Shown here: one piece after another, positions 1 through 8,574 of the stretch
Layout of the letters: every line of letters starts with the position of its first letter
Position numbering within the stretch: position 1 is the stretch's first letter
Origin: Heliomarina baculiformis
GTDB taxonomy: Bacteria; Pseudomonadota; Alphaproteobacteria; Rhodobacterales; Rhodobacteraceae
Length of the DNA: 64,000 bases
Direction: 5' to 3'
Assembly (NCBI RefSeq): GCF_019966545.1
Contig: NZ_JAIMIC010000004.1
Coordinates: 186,001-250,000, forward strand
The notes under the pieces: model-generated
What the model was told of the DNA's origin: nothing
Seen by the model: only the letters and a program-made list of their open reading frames with translations
Database searches by the model: none
Program-made: the position numbers and the translations under genes

Positions 1-554
1 TCAGCGCGCTCGATCCGCTGATCCGTACTGACATGCAGGACGAACTGCTGCGGCTTCAGCATTCGCTGCACAAGACGGTGCTTTTCATCACCCATGATTT
101 TCAGGAAGCGCTGCGGCTGGGAAGCAAGATCGCGATCATGGCCGATGGCGCGGTGATCCGTGACGGCACCCCGCAGGAGATCGTGCTTGATCCGCAGCAT
201 GAATACGTGGCCGCCTTTACCCGCAATGTCGATCGGGCAAGGCTCTTCGATGCAAGTTCGGTGATGACGGCGGAGCCTGTCGATCATCCGGGCGGGGCCG
301 GTTTCGTCATCGACGGTGACGGGCGGGTGACGGGCTGGCGCGGGGCCGAGAGCGATCCGCCGTCACCGGATTTCATCAGCGTCAGCCCGGACACGGTGCT
401 GCTGGACATCGCGGCCAAGGCGGCAGGTCGCAAAGGCCCGGTGGCCGTCGTCGACGATAGCGGCCGTTTCCAAGGAAAAATCACGGAATCCGCGTTGCTT
501 GCGGGGATCGCCGGTACGTCGGAACCCCAGAATAAGGGCCGCGCTCATGCTTGA
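1..554 (+). CDS. proV: Glycine betaine/proline betaine ABC transporter ATP-binding protein, C-terminal part
   Basis: This is the 3' part of an ATPase gene that begins outside the window. The first visible residues, SALDPLIR, are the stretch just after Walker B in ProV/OpuAA-type ATPases, followed by the H-loop region (FITHDFQEALRLG). The last ~90 residues form a CBS-like domain (FISVSPDTVLLDIA ... GPVAVVDDSGRFQGKIT), a regulatory element characteristic of osmoregulatory ProV/OpuA ATPases. Its stop codon overlaps the start of the permease gene, so the two are translationally coupled. It would energise import of betaine-type compatible solutes. The family is clear; the exact substrate (glycine betaine, proline betaine or choline) is not. 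Confidence 0.93.
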   Translation, partial: SALDPLIRTDMQDELLRLQHSLHKTVLFITHDFQEALRLGSKIAIMADGAVIRDGTPQEIVLDPQHEYVAAFTRNVDRARLFDASSVMTAEPVDHPGGAGFVIDGDGRVTGWRGAESDPPSPDFISVSPDTVLLDIAAKAAGRKGPVAVVDDSGRFQGKITESALLAGIAGTSEPQNKGRAHA

Positions 555-1494
555 TGCCGACACCGTTTACATCCCGCTCGACCGGTGGATTCAGACCGCC
601 ATCGAATGGATCGCGCTGCATTTCCGTCCGGCCTTTCGCACCGTGCGCTGGCCGATTGACGAGCTTCTAAATCTGATCGAAGGCGGCTTGCAGGCAACGC
701 CGCCGCTGCTGTTCATCCTGATCTTTGCGCTGCTCTCGCTGTGGCTGGCGGGGCGACGTACCGGGATTTTCACTGTCGTCGCTCTCTTCGTGATCCTGCT
801 GCTTGGCATCTGGGAGCCGACGATGACGACGCTGGCACTGATCGCGACGGCCATCGTGATCTGCGTGATCATCGGTATTCCCATCGGGATCCTTTGTGCC
901 CGAAGCGACAAGGCATGGCGCATTGTACGACCGATCCTTGACGTGATGCAGACCACGCCCAGCTTTGTCTACCTGATCCCGGTGGTGATGCTGTTCGGCG
1001 TTGGCACCGTGCCGGGCGCAGTGGCGGTGATCGTGGTTGCCGTGCCGCCGCTGATCCGGTTCACCAATATCGGCATCCGCGGCGTCGACCGTGAGCTGAT
1101 CGAGGCAGGGATCGCCTTTGGCGCGACGGACCGGCAGTTGTTGTGGGAGATCCAGTTGCCGCAGGCGCTGCCGACCATCCTTGGCGGTCTTAACCAGACG
1201 GTTCTGATGGCGATGGTGATGTCGGTGATCGTTGCGATGATCGGGGCCGAAGGTCTGGGGCTAGTGGTGCTTCAGGGGCTCGGCCGGCTTGACGTGGGCC
1301 GCGCCGCTATCGGGGGCATCGGCATCGTGCTGATGGCGATCATCCTCGACCGGCTGACACAGGCCGTGGCCGAGCGTGATCCCAAGAAAGCCTCGCCCTT
1401 TGCCCGCCTTGCCGGGGCCGGGCGGATGGTCATGGGCGGCAGGTCCCGGGGTGCGGACACCGCGACAGCCACGCCTGCCGACAGCAAGAACTAA
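547..1494 (+). CDS. proW: Glycine betaine/proline betaine ABC transporter permease
   Basis: Inner-membrane permease of 315 residues. The chosen ATG at 547 overlaps the proV stop; the upstream in-frame ATG at 499 would lie well inside proV. The N-terminal ~45 residues are soluble, followed by several hydrophobic spans. The EAA loop that docks on the ATPase is visible as EAGIAFGATDRQLLWEIQLP near residues 180-200. The last ~30 residues form a polar tail rich in Arg, Ala and Thr. It belongs to the ProW/OpuAB family and sits between its ATPase and binding protein, giving a complete proVWX set. Confidence 0.94.
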   Translation: MLDADTVYIPLDRWIQTAIEWIALHFRPAFRTVRWPIDELLNLIEGGLQATPPLLFILIFALLSLWLAGRRTGIFTVVALFVILLLGIWEPTMTTLALIATAIVICVIIGIPIGILCARSDKAWRIVRPILDVMQTTPSFVYLIPVVMLFGVGTVPGAVAVIVVAVPPLIRFTNIGIRGVDRELIEAGIAFGATDRQLLWEIQLPQALPTILGGLNQTVLMAMVMSVIVAMIGAEGLGLVVLQGLGRLDVGRAAIGGIGIVLMAIILDRLTQAVAERDPKKASPFARLAGAGRMVMGGRSRGADTATATPADSKN

Positions 1495-1589
1495 CGGAAA
1501 ACCAAATGCCCTGCCGCATCGGCGGCAGGGAAGAAAAGCGGCCGCGTCCCTCCATGGCCGCATCGAACCAACAGAAGGAGAACCATGAA

Positions 1590-2615
1590 ATGAAACGGAA
1601 ATTCCTCTTATCCCTTGGCGCCGCCTGCATGGCTGCTGCACCTGTCCTTGGCCAGTCCCTGCCGGGCGAAGGCACCACGGTACGCTTTTCGCGCAGTGAC
1701 AGCCTTGGCGCGCAATACATTCAGGACGCGATCCTGATGCAGGCGCTGACCGATCTTGGATACGACGTCGAACTGACCACTGTCGGCACGGCCGCCTTCC
1801 TTCAGGCGGCGATGCAGGGAGATCTTGATGTCTCGGGCGATGTGAACATGCCGCAGCGCCAGCTGCAATATGTCACCGTCGAGGACGATGTCGCGCTTCT
1901 GGGAGAAGGCACCATCGAGGGTGGTGGCATCAACGGCTACATGATCGACAAGGCGACCGCCGAGGAATACGGCATTACCGATGTCGGCCAGTTGAAAGAT
2001 CCCGAAATCGCGGCGCTGTTCGACTCGGATGGCGACGGCAAGGCGAACCTCATGAACTGCGACCCGGGCTGGAGCTGCGGCGATGTGGTGGACTACCAGC
2101 TTGAAGATTTCGGCCTGATGGACACGGTCCAGTCGGTGCGCGCCAAGTACGAACCGCTGCTGGCCGAGACCTTCAGCCGCTATCGTCAGGGCGAGCCGAT
2201 CCTGTTCTACACGTGGAGCCCGTCTTTCGTGACGCAGGTTCTGGTGCCGGGCGAAGACGTGGTCTGGCTGCCGATCCCGCGCGACTCCGCGCCCGATAGC
2301 GTGAGCGTGCCGAACGGCCACGTGGTCGAGGGTGTTGTTGGCTGTGCCGGGGACGCGCCGTCCTGCCGCATGGCGACCGGCTCGTGGAACTGGGAGATCG
2401 CCGCGAACCGTGAATTCCTTGCCGAAAACCCAGTTGTCGAAACGCTGGTTTCCACCGTTCAGTGGCCGCTTCAGACGTGGTCGAACTGGGAAGGCGCAAT
2501 GAAGGAAGACAATTCCGACCGTGCCATCGAGCGCATCGCCGCCACCTGGATCGAAGAGAACCGCGAGACCTATGAGGGTTGGCTTGAGACGGCAAAGGCT
2601 GCCGCGGGCGAGTAA
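1590..2615 (+). CDS. proX: Glycine betaine/proline betaine ABC transporter substrate-binding protein
   Basis: Periplasmic solute-binding protein of 341 residues, OpuAC/ProX family. The start at 1590 is chosen because GAAGGAG lies at 1574-1580 and the product then opens with a typical Sec signal peptide (MKRKFLLSLGAACMAAAPVLGQ). The mature part contains several tryptophans (W-S-C-G, FYTWSPSF, TGSWNWE, WPLQTWSNW), as expected for an aromatic cage holding a quaternary ammonium ligand; assigning specific cage residues would need a structure. It is the last gene of proVWX and is followed directly by an intrinsic terminator. Confidence 0.94.
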   Translation: MKRKFLLSLGAACMAAAPVLGQSLPGEGTTVRFSRSDSLGAQYIQDAILMQALTDLGYDVELTTVGTAAFLQAAMQGDLDVSGDVNMPQRQLQYVTVEDDVALLGEGTIEGGGINGYMIDKATAEEYGITDVGQLKDPEIAALFDSDGDGKANLMNCDPGWSCGDVVDYQLEDFGLMDTVQSVRAKYEPLLAETFSRYRQGEPILFYTWSPSFVTQVLVPGEDVVWLPIPRDSAPDSVSVPNGHVVEGVVGCAGDAPSCRMATGSWNWEIAANREFLAENPVVETLVSTVQWPLQTWSNWEGAMKEDNSDRAIERIAATWIEENRETYEGWLETAKAAAGE

Positions 2616-2638
2616 GCCATTTATAGAATGACGGACCT

Positions 2639-2666
2639 GGCCGCGCCTGTCGCGGCCCGGTTTTTT
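2639..2666 (+). terminator. Intrinsic terminator after proVWX
   Basis: A perfect 7-bp stem (GGCCGCG / CGCGGCC, loop CCTGT) is followed by CGG and six T residues. It ends at the stop codon of the convergent gene on the minus strand. Confidence 0.85.
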
Positions 2667-4321
2667 CATGCCGGTTCTTTGTCCGATTTCTGTTTCAATC
2701 GCTCGGCTACGCCTCTGGCCCAGCGGTTGGCGGCCTCGCCAAAGCAGTCGTGCAGGGAATCCGCTGCGATTACGCTGCCCAGCGACATCCGGCCCAGAAG
2801 GCAGAGATGCGGGATGGGGGTGCCGTCGACGTCGATCACGGTGCCGTCGGGTGCGGTGCGGGCGCCCATGCCCTTGGTGATTTCAGTCAGCTTGCCATTT
2901 TCCATGAGTCCGCAGATTAGCGGATCGGTGGTGATCGACAGATTGGGCGAGGGCAGGACAGAGTCCACCATGACCAAGACCTCGGTTTGCCGGTTACCCG
3001 ACGTGAGCTGCCATCCCGACGGGGTGAGGTCGAGCTGCGGGTCGGCCGCATGGCCAAGATCGACGATTCCGGCCTCGATCAGCGCCTCCATTTCGCGGGC
3101 CGAGCTGATCGGCTGACCGTAGGAATAGCGTTTGAGTCCTTCGTCGAAACCGACGATTTGCTCGGCCGTGTCGGGGGGCGTTTCAACGGGGTTGTAGGCG
3201 GCGCGGATCTCGTCCTGCCACTTGCGCCAGATCTGCCCGAAGGCAAAGCCGATATCGGGGGCGCGCTGGCCCGAGGCGAGCTCTATGCCCGCCTGAAGGG
3301 TCTCACGCGGGCCGTCCGAAGATTGCGACCCGGGGACGTCCCATTCCTTGTCGAGCCAGTCGGCGATGTCCTTGTCGGATACCGTCACGGCGTGGTGCTC
3401 GAGGACGTGCCGGACGGCGGGGATGATCGCCGCGTTGAGCAGTTCTCTCGCCTTGTCGGGGGCGGAGCATGAAGCTTGTGCCATCGCCTTGCAGAAGGCT
3501 TCGGTATCCGCTTTCGGCGGGGTGAAGGGCGCGTCGAGCTCGCCTGTTTCGGGCTTGGGGAAGGGCGGTTTCCCGTCGAGTGAAAACAGCAGGATGCGGG
3601 CCGGTTCACGACCCGAGGCGATGTATTTACCATGCTCGAAACGCCCACCGAGTCCGAGTGTCAGCACCCGCAGAACGTCGAAGACCGAAAGGCCCATGCC
3701 CCGGATCGCGACGGTTTTGTCGCCCCATTGTTCGGCCGCGCGGGCAAGGTTGCGGGCGGGGTAGGCATTGGCGAGGATCGCCCCGCTTCGTGCGGCGTGG
3801 TTCTGCCAGTGGGAGAGCTGGTCGTCGGGGGTGCTGGCGGGTTGTCCGGGCGTCAGCAGAACCTCATCATAGGGGCCAAGCCATTGGCCGTGAAGACTGA
3901 TTTCCCATCCGTCGCCATTAGGGCGCAGGTCGTCCGCCCGGCCAAAGACCCGGGTGATCGTCGGGTGGCCCTGTGCGGCGAGATCGGTGTGTCGCGCTTC
4001 GAGATAGCGCCCCAGATCGGCACGGAGCGGAAAGCTGTCAAGGTCGGGATCATGGGCGAGCCAGTCGGCGAATGCGCCACATTTGGAGCTTCGCGGCGCG
4101 CGGATGTCGATGTCGCGCATGGCCGTGTTTAGCAGGCAGAGCGGGCTTTCCTCGGGGTCGAAATTCGGGCCGGCGGCATTGGCCGGGAATGGGTCGAACG
4201 TGTCGATCTGCACCGCGCGCTGTTCCTCGCGCAGGTCGGCGGCAAGGGCTTCGAGTGCGCCAAGGCTGCGAGGGCCTGCGCCGATGACCGCGATGCGCAG
4301 GGCGGGGTGGTCGGTTTTCAT
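2666..4321 (-). CDS. FAD/NAD(P)-binding protein (NAD_binding_9-type)
   Basis: The product is a 551-residue flavoprotein-like enzyme. The N-terminus carries a dinucleotide-binding signature (IAVIGAGPRSLGALEAL, residues 9-25), followed by FDPFPANAAGPNF and LLNTAMRDIDIR. This pattern fits the PF13454 family of predicted FAD/NAD(P)-binding proteins. A second nucleotide-binding-like stretch appears near residues 190-215 (DKTVAIRGMGLSVFDVL). No substrate can be assigned. Only a weak ribosome site precedes the ATG. The gene is monocistronic and convergent with proX. Members of this family are often annotated simply as hydroxyacylglutathione-hydrolase-like or FAD/NAD(P)-binding; I would not go further. 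Confidence 0.8.
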   Translation of the reverse strand: MKTDHPALRIAVIGAGPRSLGALEALAADLREEQRAVQIDTFDPFPANAAGPNFDPEESPLCLLNTAMRDIDIRAPRSSKCGAFADWLAHDPDLDSFPLRADLGRYLEARHTDLAAQGHPTITRVFGRADDLRPNGDGWEISLHGQWLGPYDEVLLTPGQPASTPDDQLSHWQNHAARSGAILANAYPARNLARAAEQWGDKTVAIRGMGLSVFDVLRVLTLGLGGRFEHGKYIASGREPARILLFSLDGKPPFPKPETGELDAPFTPPKADTEAFCKAMAQASCSAPDKARELLNAAIIPAVRHVLEHHAVTVSDKDIADWLDKEWDVPGSQSSDGPRETLQAGIELASGQRAPDIGFAFGQIWRKWQDEIRAAYNPVETPPDTAEQIVGFDEGLKRYSYGQPISSAREMEALIEAGIVDLGHAADPQLDLTPSGWQLTSGNRQTEVLVMVDSVLPSPNLSITTDPLICGLMENGKLTEITKGMGARTAPDGTVIDVDGTPIPHLCLLGRMSLGSVIAADSLHDCFGEAANRWARGVAERLKQKSDKEPA

Positions 4322-4862
4322 ATTGTTGCTTTCATTGATACCCGGTTCACCATTCGTTTACGTGTAATGGGGGGAAAAGTTCCCCTTTTGCCGTTTTGAG
4401 AGCCGGTCGCGCGGGCGGTGCGGGCTGCGGTTGTACTGCGGTTCGCAGTGCTGCGATTTTTTCAGAGGAGTTATGTTATCTTTGCGTGGCGGGCGGTGAC
4501 TCGGTGGATTTTATATCCTTTATTTCCATTAGCTTGCGTCCATTTTTGGTGCGATTGAGGTCAGTCCACAGGGGAGGCACAGGCTGTACACCCCCTGTAC
4601 ACCCCCCGTGCATCGGAGCGTGCATCTCCGCGGGAAAATCGTTCCGGAGCGCGGCGGGCAGGGCTTGCGGGCAACCGGGCAATATGCCGGGAAAAGGTTG
4701 ACGAAAGGTTTCCTGTGCGAACGGGGCAAAGCTGTCGCCGCCGCGGTAATCAACGGGACGGCATGTGTCTGTTTTCCGCGCAGCGCCGGTGCCTTTGCGG
4801 TTTCCAGTGCGGGAGGATTTCGCCTAGGTTCGGCGCGAATGAATACCTGAAAGGACAGGCGC
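4322..4862. other. 541-nt intergenic region between divergent genes
   Basis: No convincing gene is seen; short open frames here lack ribosome sites and family resemblance. The region holds a 6-bp inverted repeat GGGGAA/TTCCCC at 4371-4385, about 50 nt upstream of the flavoprotein gene, and a perfect 11-bp tandem duplication at 4584-4605. It must also carry the promoters of the two divergent transcription units, but no promoter could be placed with confidence. Confidence 0.6.
4584..4605. repeat. Perfect 11-bp tandem duplication
   Basis: CTGTACACCCC occurs twice without spacer (4584-4594 and 4595-4605), followed by GTGCAT-containing sequence. It could be a paired regulator site or a chance duplication. 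Confidence 0.6.
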
Positions 4863-6506
4863 ATGTCAGACATCACCATCTATCCGGCGCGCAAGATCAT
4901 CACGATGAACCCCGCGCGGCCGGAGGTGAGCCACGTGGCCGTGCGTGACGGGCGCATCCTTGGTGCGGGCACGCTGGAAGAGCTGGAGGGCTGGGGCGCT
5001 TATGAGCTTGACGCGCGCTTTGCCGACAAGGTGCTGATGCCCGGCATGGTCGAGGGGCATGCGCATACGATGGAGGGCACGCTCTGGGGCAACGTCTACG
5101 TGGGCTATTTCGACCGGATGGACCCGGATGGCACGGTCTGGCCGGGGCTGACATCCATCGACGCGGTTTTGGCGCGGCTGACCGAGGCCGAGGCGGCGCT
5201 GAGCGATCCGGATGCGCCCCTGTCGGCGTGGCAGTTCGATCCGATCTACATGGACAACCAGCGGGTCAATCGCGCACAGCTGGATGCGGTATCGGCGACG
5301 CGCCCCATTGGCGTGCTGCATGCCTCGGTCCATATCATGAACGTGAACACCCGCGCGCTGGAACTGGCCGGGCTGATGCGGCAGGGCATCGAGCATCCCG
5401 GCATTCCGCTGGGCGAGGACGGCTATCCCACAGGTGAGCTGAAGGGGCCCGAGGTGATGGGGCAGGTCGGGGCGCATGTAGGGTATGCGCAGGCGCTGAC
5501 CGATTGCGACGAACCGGGCTTGCACGCCTTTGCGAAGCTTTGCGTGCGGCAGGGGGTGACGACGGTGACCGATCTGGCCGCCGGGTTGTCGCCGGAGTCG
5601 GTCGAGATGATGCTGCGGGTCACCGGAGAGGCGCGCTTTCCGGCGCGGGTGGTGCCCTTGCGTTATTTCATGGGGCTGTCGCCCGCCGATCTGGTGGCCG
5701 AAGTGGTTCGGCTGCGCGACATGTCCACGGACCGGCTGCGGATGGGGCGGATCAAGGTGGTGGCCGATGGCTCGATCCAAGGGTTCTCGGCGCGGATGCG
5801 CTGGCCGGGCTATTACAACGGCGCGCCCAACGGCATGTGGTACATCGCGCCCGAGCAGATGGAAGAGATTTACGAGCGCGCGCTGGAAGCCGGGGTGCAG
5901 ATCCACACCCATACCAATGGCGATCAGGCGACGGAACTTGCGCTGGAGAAGATGGAGGCGGCGCTGGCGCGCCATCCCCGTCGCGATCACCGGTTTACGC
6001 TGCAGCATTGTCAGCTTGCGGATGCTGCGCAGTTCCGCAAGATCGCGGCGCTGGGCATGTGCGTGAACCTGTTTGCGAACCATCATTTCTACTGGGGGGA
6101 CGCGCATTTCAATCTGACGGTCGGGCCGGAACGGGCGGAGCGGATGAACGCCTGCCGCACGGCGCTGGCGTCCGGCGTGCCGATGGCGATGCATTCGGAT
6201 GCGCCGATCACCCCGCTTGCGCCGCTGTTTACCGCCTGGTGCGCGGTGAACCGGTTGACCGCCTCGGGCCGGGTGCAGGGAGAGGCAGAGCGGATTTCCG
6301 TGAGCGAGGCGCTTTACGCGGTGACTTTGGGCGCGGCCTATACGCTGCATCTGGATGGAGAGATCGGGTCGATCGAAACCGGCAAGCGGGCGGATTTCGC
6401 GGTGTTGGAGGAGGACCCGACCACTGTGGATGCCATGGCGCTGAAGGATGTGTCGGTCTGGGGGACGGTGCAGGGCGGTCGCGTCTTTGCCGCGGGGGAT
6501 CTGTGA
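4863..6506 (+). CDS. Metal-dependent amidohydrolase, YtcJ-like (Amidohydro_3)
   Basis: The 547-residue product has the layout of the amidohydrolase superfamily YtcJ group. The N-terminal beta-sandwich strand is followed by LMPGMVEGHAHTMEG, giving the metal-binding HxH (His66, His68). Later come a histidine-rich stretch IHTHTNGDQATELALEKM, then LQHCQLAD and the catalytic-type aspartate in MHSDAPITPLAP. The C-terminus returns to the sandwich (GKRADFAVLEEDPTT). There is no signal peptide, so it is cytoplasmic. GAAAGGACAGG precedes the ATG. It overlaps the following CobW-family gene by 4 nt. The substrate is unknown; relatives act on N-substituted amides. Confidence 0.88.
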   Translation: MSDITIYPARKIITMNPARPEVSHVAVRDGRILGAGTLEELEGWGAYELDARFADKVLMPGMVEGHAHTMEGTLWGNVYVGYFDRMDPDGTVWPGLTSIDAVLARLTEAEAALSDPDAPLSAWQFDPIYMDNQRVNRAQLDAVSATRPIGVLHASVHIMNVNTRALELAGLMRQGIEHPGIPLGEDGYPTGELKGPEVMGQVGAHVGYAQALTDCDEPGLHAFAKLCVRQGVTTVTDLAAGLSPESVEMMLRVTGEARFPARVVPLRYFMGLSPADLVAEVVRLRDMSTDRLRMGRIKVVADGSIQGFSARMRWPGYYNGAPNGMWYIAPEQMEEIYERALEAGVQIHTHTNGDQATELALEKMEAALARHPRRDHRFTLQHCQLADAAQFRKIAALGMCVNLFANHHFYWGDAHFNLTVGPERAERMNACRTALASGVPMAMHSDAPITPLAPLFTAWCAVNRLTASGRVQGEAERISVSEALYAVTLGAAYTLHLDGEIGSIETGKRADFAVLEEDPTTVDAMALKDVSVWGTVQGGRVFAAGDL

Positions 6507-7372
6507 GCGCGGCGCTGCCCGTCACGGTCATCGGTGGTTACCTTGGGGCAGGCAAGACGACGCTGGTGAACCATCTGCTGCGCCATGCAGAGGGGCGGCG
6601 GCTTGCGGTGCTGGTCAATGAATTCGGCGAATTGCCCATCGATACGGACCTGATCGAGGCCGAGGGGGAAGAGCTGATTTCAATCTCGGGCGGTTGCGTC
6701 TGCTGTTCCTTTGGCAGCGATCTGACGGCGGCGCTGCTGCGGCTGGCGGCGCTGGAGCCGCGTCCCGATCACGTGGTGATCGAAGCCTCGGGCGTGGCGA
6801 TACCGGGGGCGATCCTGTCGAGCGTGTCGCTGCTGGCGGGGTATCGCGCGGATGGGGTGGTGATCCTGGCGGATGCGGTCGGTCTGCGGGGCAGTCTCGA
6901 CGATCCATACGTGGGCGATACGGTGCGCGCGCAGGTGGCGGGGGCGGATATCATCGTTTTGAACAAGATGGACCTTGTGTCGGAGGCGGCGCGGGGAGGC
7001 TTGGTGGACTGGGTGGCGGGTGGATGGCCGGGCGCGGCGCTGCTGCCGGTCACCGGCGGCGCCGCGCCGGTCGATCTAGTGCTGGGTGTCGGCGGGACCC
7101 GAGGGGGTGGTTCCGCGGTGGGGCATGCGGACGGTTTGTTCGAGAGCATCGTGCTGGAGGTATCGGCGGAGGTCGATGCGGCGGCTCTTGCCGAGGCGAT
7201 CGCCACCGGCAGCTATGGGGTTGTGCGGGCCAAGGGTTGGGTTGGCGGGCAGCTTCTCCACGTGGTGGGCCAGCGCTGGGCGGTGACGCCGGGACGCGGG
7301 GCAATGGGACTGGTCTGTATAGGTGTGAAGGGGAAGTTGCAGCGGGACGGGCTGGCGGCGCTGGTCGGGTGA
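6503..7372 (+). CDS. CobW/ZNG1-family metal-chaperone-like GTPase
   Basis: P-loop GTPase of 289 residues in the CobW/COG0523 family. Visible motifs are the P-loop in VIGGYLGAGKTTLVNHLL near the N-terminus, the family's GCVCC metal-binding motif (ISGGCVCCSFGSDL, about residue 60), and the guanine-specificity NKMD (LNKMDLV). The GTG start at 6503 overlaps the amidohydrolase stop (GTGA), so the two proteins are probably made in fixed ratio. The C-terminal domain is short compared with many family members, which often have a His-rich stretch; none is seen here. COG0523 proteins deliver metals to partner enzymes, so the adjacent metal-dependent amidohydrolase is the natural client; that pairing is inference. 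Confidence 0.88.
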   Translation: MSAALPVTVIGGYLGAGKTTLVNHLLRHAEGRRLAVLVNEFGELPIDTDLIEAEGEELISISGGCVCCSFGSDLTAALLRLAALEPRPDHVVIEASGVAIPGAILSSVSLLAGYRADGVVILADAVGLRGSLDDPYVGDTVRAQVAGADIIVLNKMDLVSEAARGGLVDWVAGGWPGAALLPVTGGAAPVDLVLGVGGTRGGGSAVGHADGLFESIVLEVSAEVDAAALAEAIATGSYGVVRAKGWVGGQLLHVVGQRWAVTPGRGAMGLVCIGVKGKLQRDGLAALVG

Positions 7373-7392
7373 TTGGGGTTTATGGGGTTTTA

Positions 7393-7453
7393 GGGGCGCT
7401 GCCCCCGTCGGCCTTTGGGCCGACTCCCCCGGAGTATTTTGGGCAAGAGGAAA
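7393..7453. repeat. GC-rich double-hairpin element resembling a Rhodobacterales intergenic repeat
   Basis: Two perfect hairpins follow each other: GGGGC-GCT-GCCCC (7393-7405) and GTCGGCC-TTTG-GGCCGAC (7407-7424). They are followed by TCCCCCGGAGTATTTTGGGCAAGAGG. From memory, very similar double palindromes with a CCCCCGGAGTATTTT tail recur between genes in Roseobacter-group genomes. It lies between convergent genes and could work as a bidirectional terminator. Confidence 0.6.
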
Positions 7454-7496
7454 AGGGGCGGCGGCGCTTTTGAGGTGGGGTGGCTGGTGGGGCTGG

Positions 7497-8507
7497 TCAG
7501 AGGCGTTTGCCGGCCTCGTCGAAGTCGAGTTCGCGGCTGTCGGGCCAGTCGATACCGCAGGCGGTGCCCTCAGTTGGGACCGGGGCAGTGCCGTCCTGCC
7601 GGATGGTGAAGCTTTCGCCAGTGTCGAGGCGCAGGTGGAGCAGGGTTTCGGCGCCGAGCGCCTCGGTAAAGACGATTTTGGCCGGGAGGCGGCCGCTGCC
7701 TGCTGTCGTGAGAGTGGCGTGTTCGGGGCGGATGCCGATGGTCTTGATGCGGGCGTCGCGGGGGGAGAACAGGCGCGCGGGCAGGAAGTTCGTGGCCGGT
7801 GAGCCGATGAAGCCCGCGACGAATTCGGTGGCCGGGTTTTCGTAGACCTCGAGTGGGGCGCCGATCTGGTCGGCGACGCCGCCGTTCATCACGATCATGC
7901 GGTCGGCGAGGGTCATCGCCTCGACCTGATCGTGGGTGACGTAGAGCGAGGTGATGCCGAGCTGTTTCTGCAGGTCCTTGATTTCGAGCCGCATCTGCAC
8001 GCGCAGCTTGGCATCGAGGTTGGAGAGCGGTTCGTCGAAGAGGAACAGGCTTGGTTTGCGCACGATGGCGCGGCCCATGGCGACGCGCTGGCGCTGGCCG
8101 CCGGAGAGTTCGCGCGGCTTGCGGGCGAGGTAGGGTTCGAGCTGGAGCATTTTCGCGGCGGTGGCGACGCGGTCCTCGATTTCGGATTTTGGTGTTTTGG
8201 CGATCTTAAGACCGTAGGCCATGTTGTCGAAGACGGTCATATGCGGGTAGAGCGCGTAGTTCTGGAACACCATCGCGATGTCGCGGTCCATCGGTTCCTC
8301 TTCGTTGACCCGGCGGTCATCGATCAGGATTTCGCCCGAGGTGACAGTTTCCAGACCGGCGACCATGCGCAGCAAGGTGGATTTGCCGCAGCCCGAGGGG
8401 CCGACGATGACGATGAATTCACCGTCCCTCACGTCGATATCGACCCCGTGGATGACCTCTGTCTTGCCGAAGGTCTTGCGGATCTGGTTCAGGGTCAGGG
8501 TTGCCAT
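7497..8507 (-). CDS. ugpC: sn-glycerol-3-phosphate ABC transporter ATP-binding protein
   Basis: ABC ATPase of the MalK/UgpC class, 336 residues. Walker A (GPSGCGKST, ~residue 37), Q-loop ([12 protein letters not shown]), signature [14 protein letters not shown], Walker B LFLFDEP and the H-loop [14 protein letters not shown] are all intact. The C-terminal ~100 residues match the shortened OB-like regulatory region of this class. It is the last gene of the minus-strand ugpBAEC unit, 67 nt after ugpE. No ugpQ phosphodiesterase gene follows, unlike the E. coli operon. Confidence 0.93.
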   Translation of the reverse strand: MATLTLNQIRKTFGKTEVIHGVDIDVRDGEFIVIVGPSGCGKSTLLRMVAGLETVTSGEILIDDRRVNEEEPMDRDIAMVFQNYALYPHMTVFDNMAYGLKIAKTPKSEIEDRVATAAKMLQLEPYLARKPRELSGGQRQRVAMGRAIVRKPSLFLFDEPLSNLDAKLRVQMRLEIKDLQKQLGITSLYVTHDQVEAMTLADRMIVMNGGVADQIGAPLEVYENPATEFVAGFIGSPATNFLPARLFSPRDARIKTIGIRPEHATLTTAGSGRLPAKIVFTEALGAETLLHLRLDTGESFTIRQDGTAPVPTEGTACGIDWPDSRELDFDEAGKRL

Positions 8508-8574
8508 TGGGTCGGTTCACATTCTTGAAGTCTGATGGTTTGCGGATCGGTCGGAGCAGGGAGGGTGCGGGGCA

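Noticed and set aside
4396-4701. 101-codon open frame in the 541-nt gap
   Set aside because: No ribosome site, skewed composition and no recognisable domain.
4866-6350. 494-codon open frame on the minus strand
   Set aside because: Antisense to the amidohydrolase; Arg/His/Pro-rich and without motifs.
5504-6502. Long upstream extension of the CobW-family gene
   Set aside because: This part overlaps the amidohydrolase in another frame and is Gly/Arg-rich; the GTG at 6503 gives a normal CobW N-terminus.
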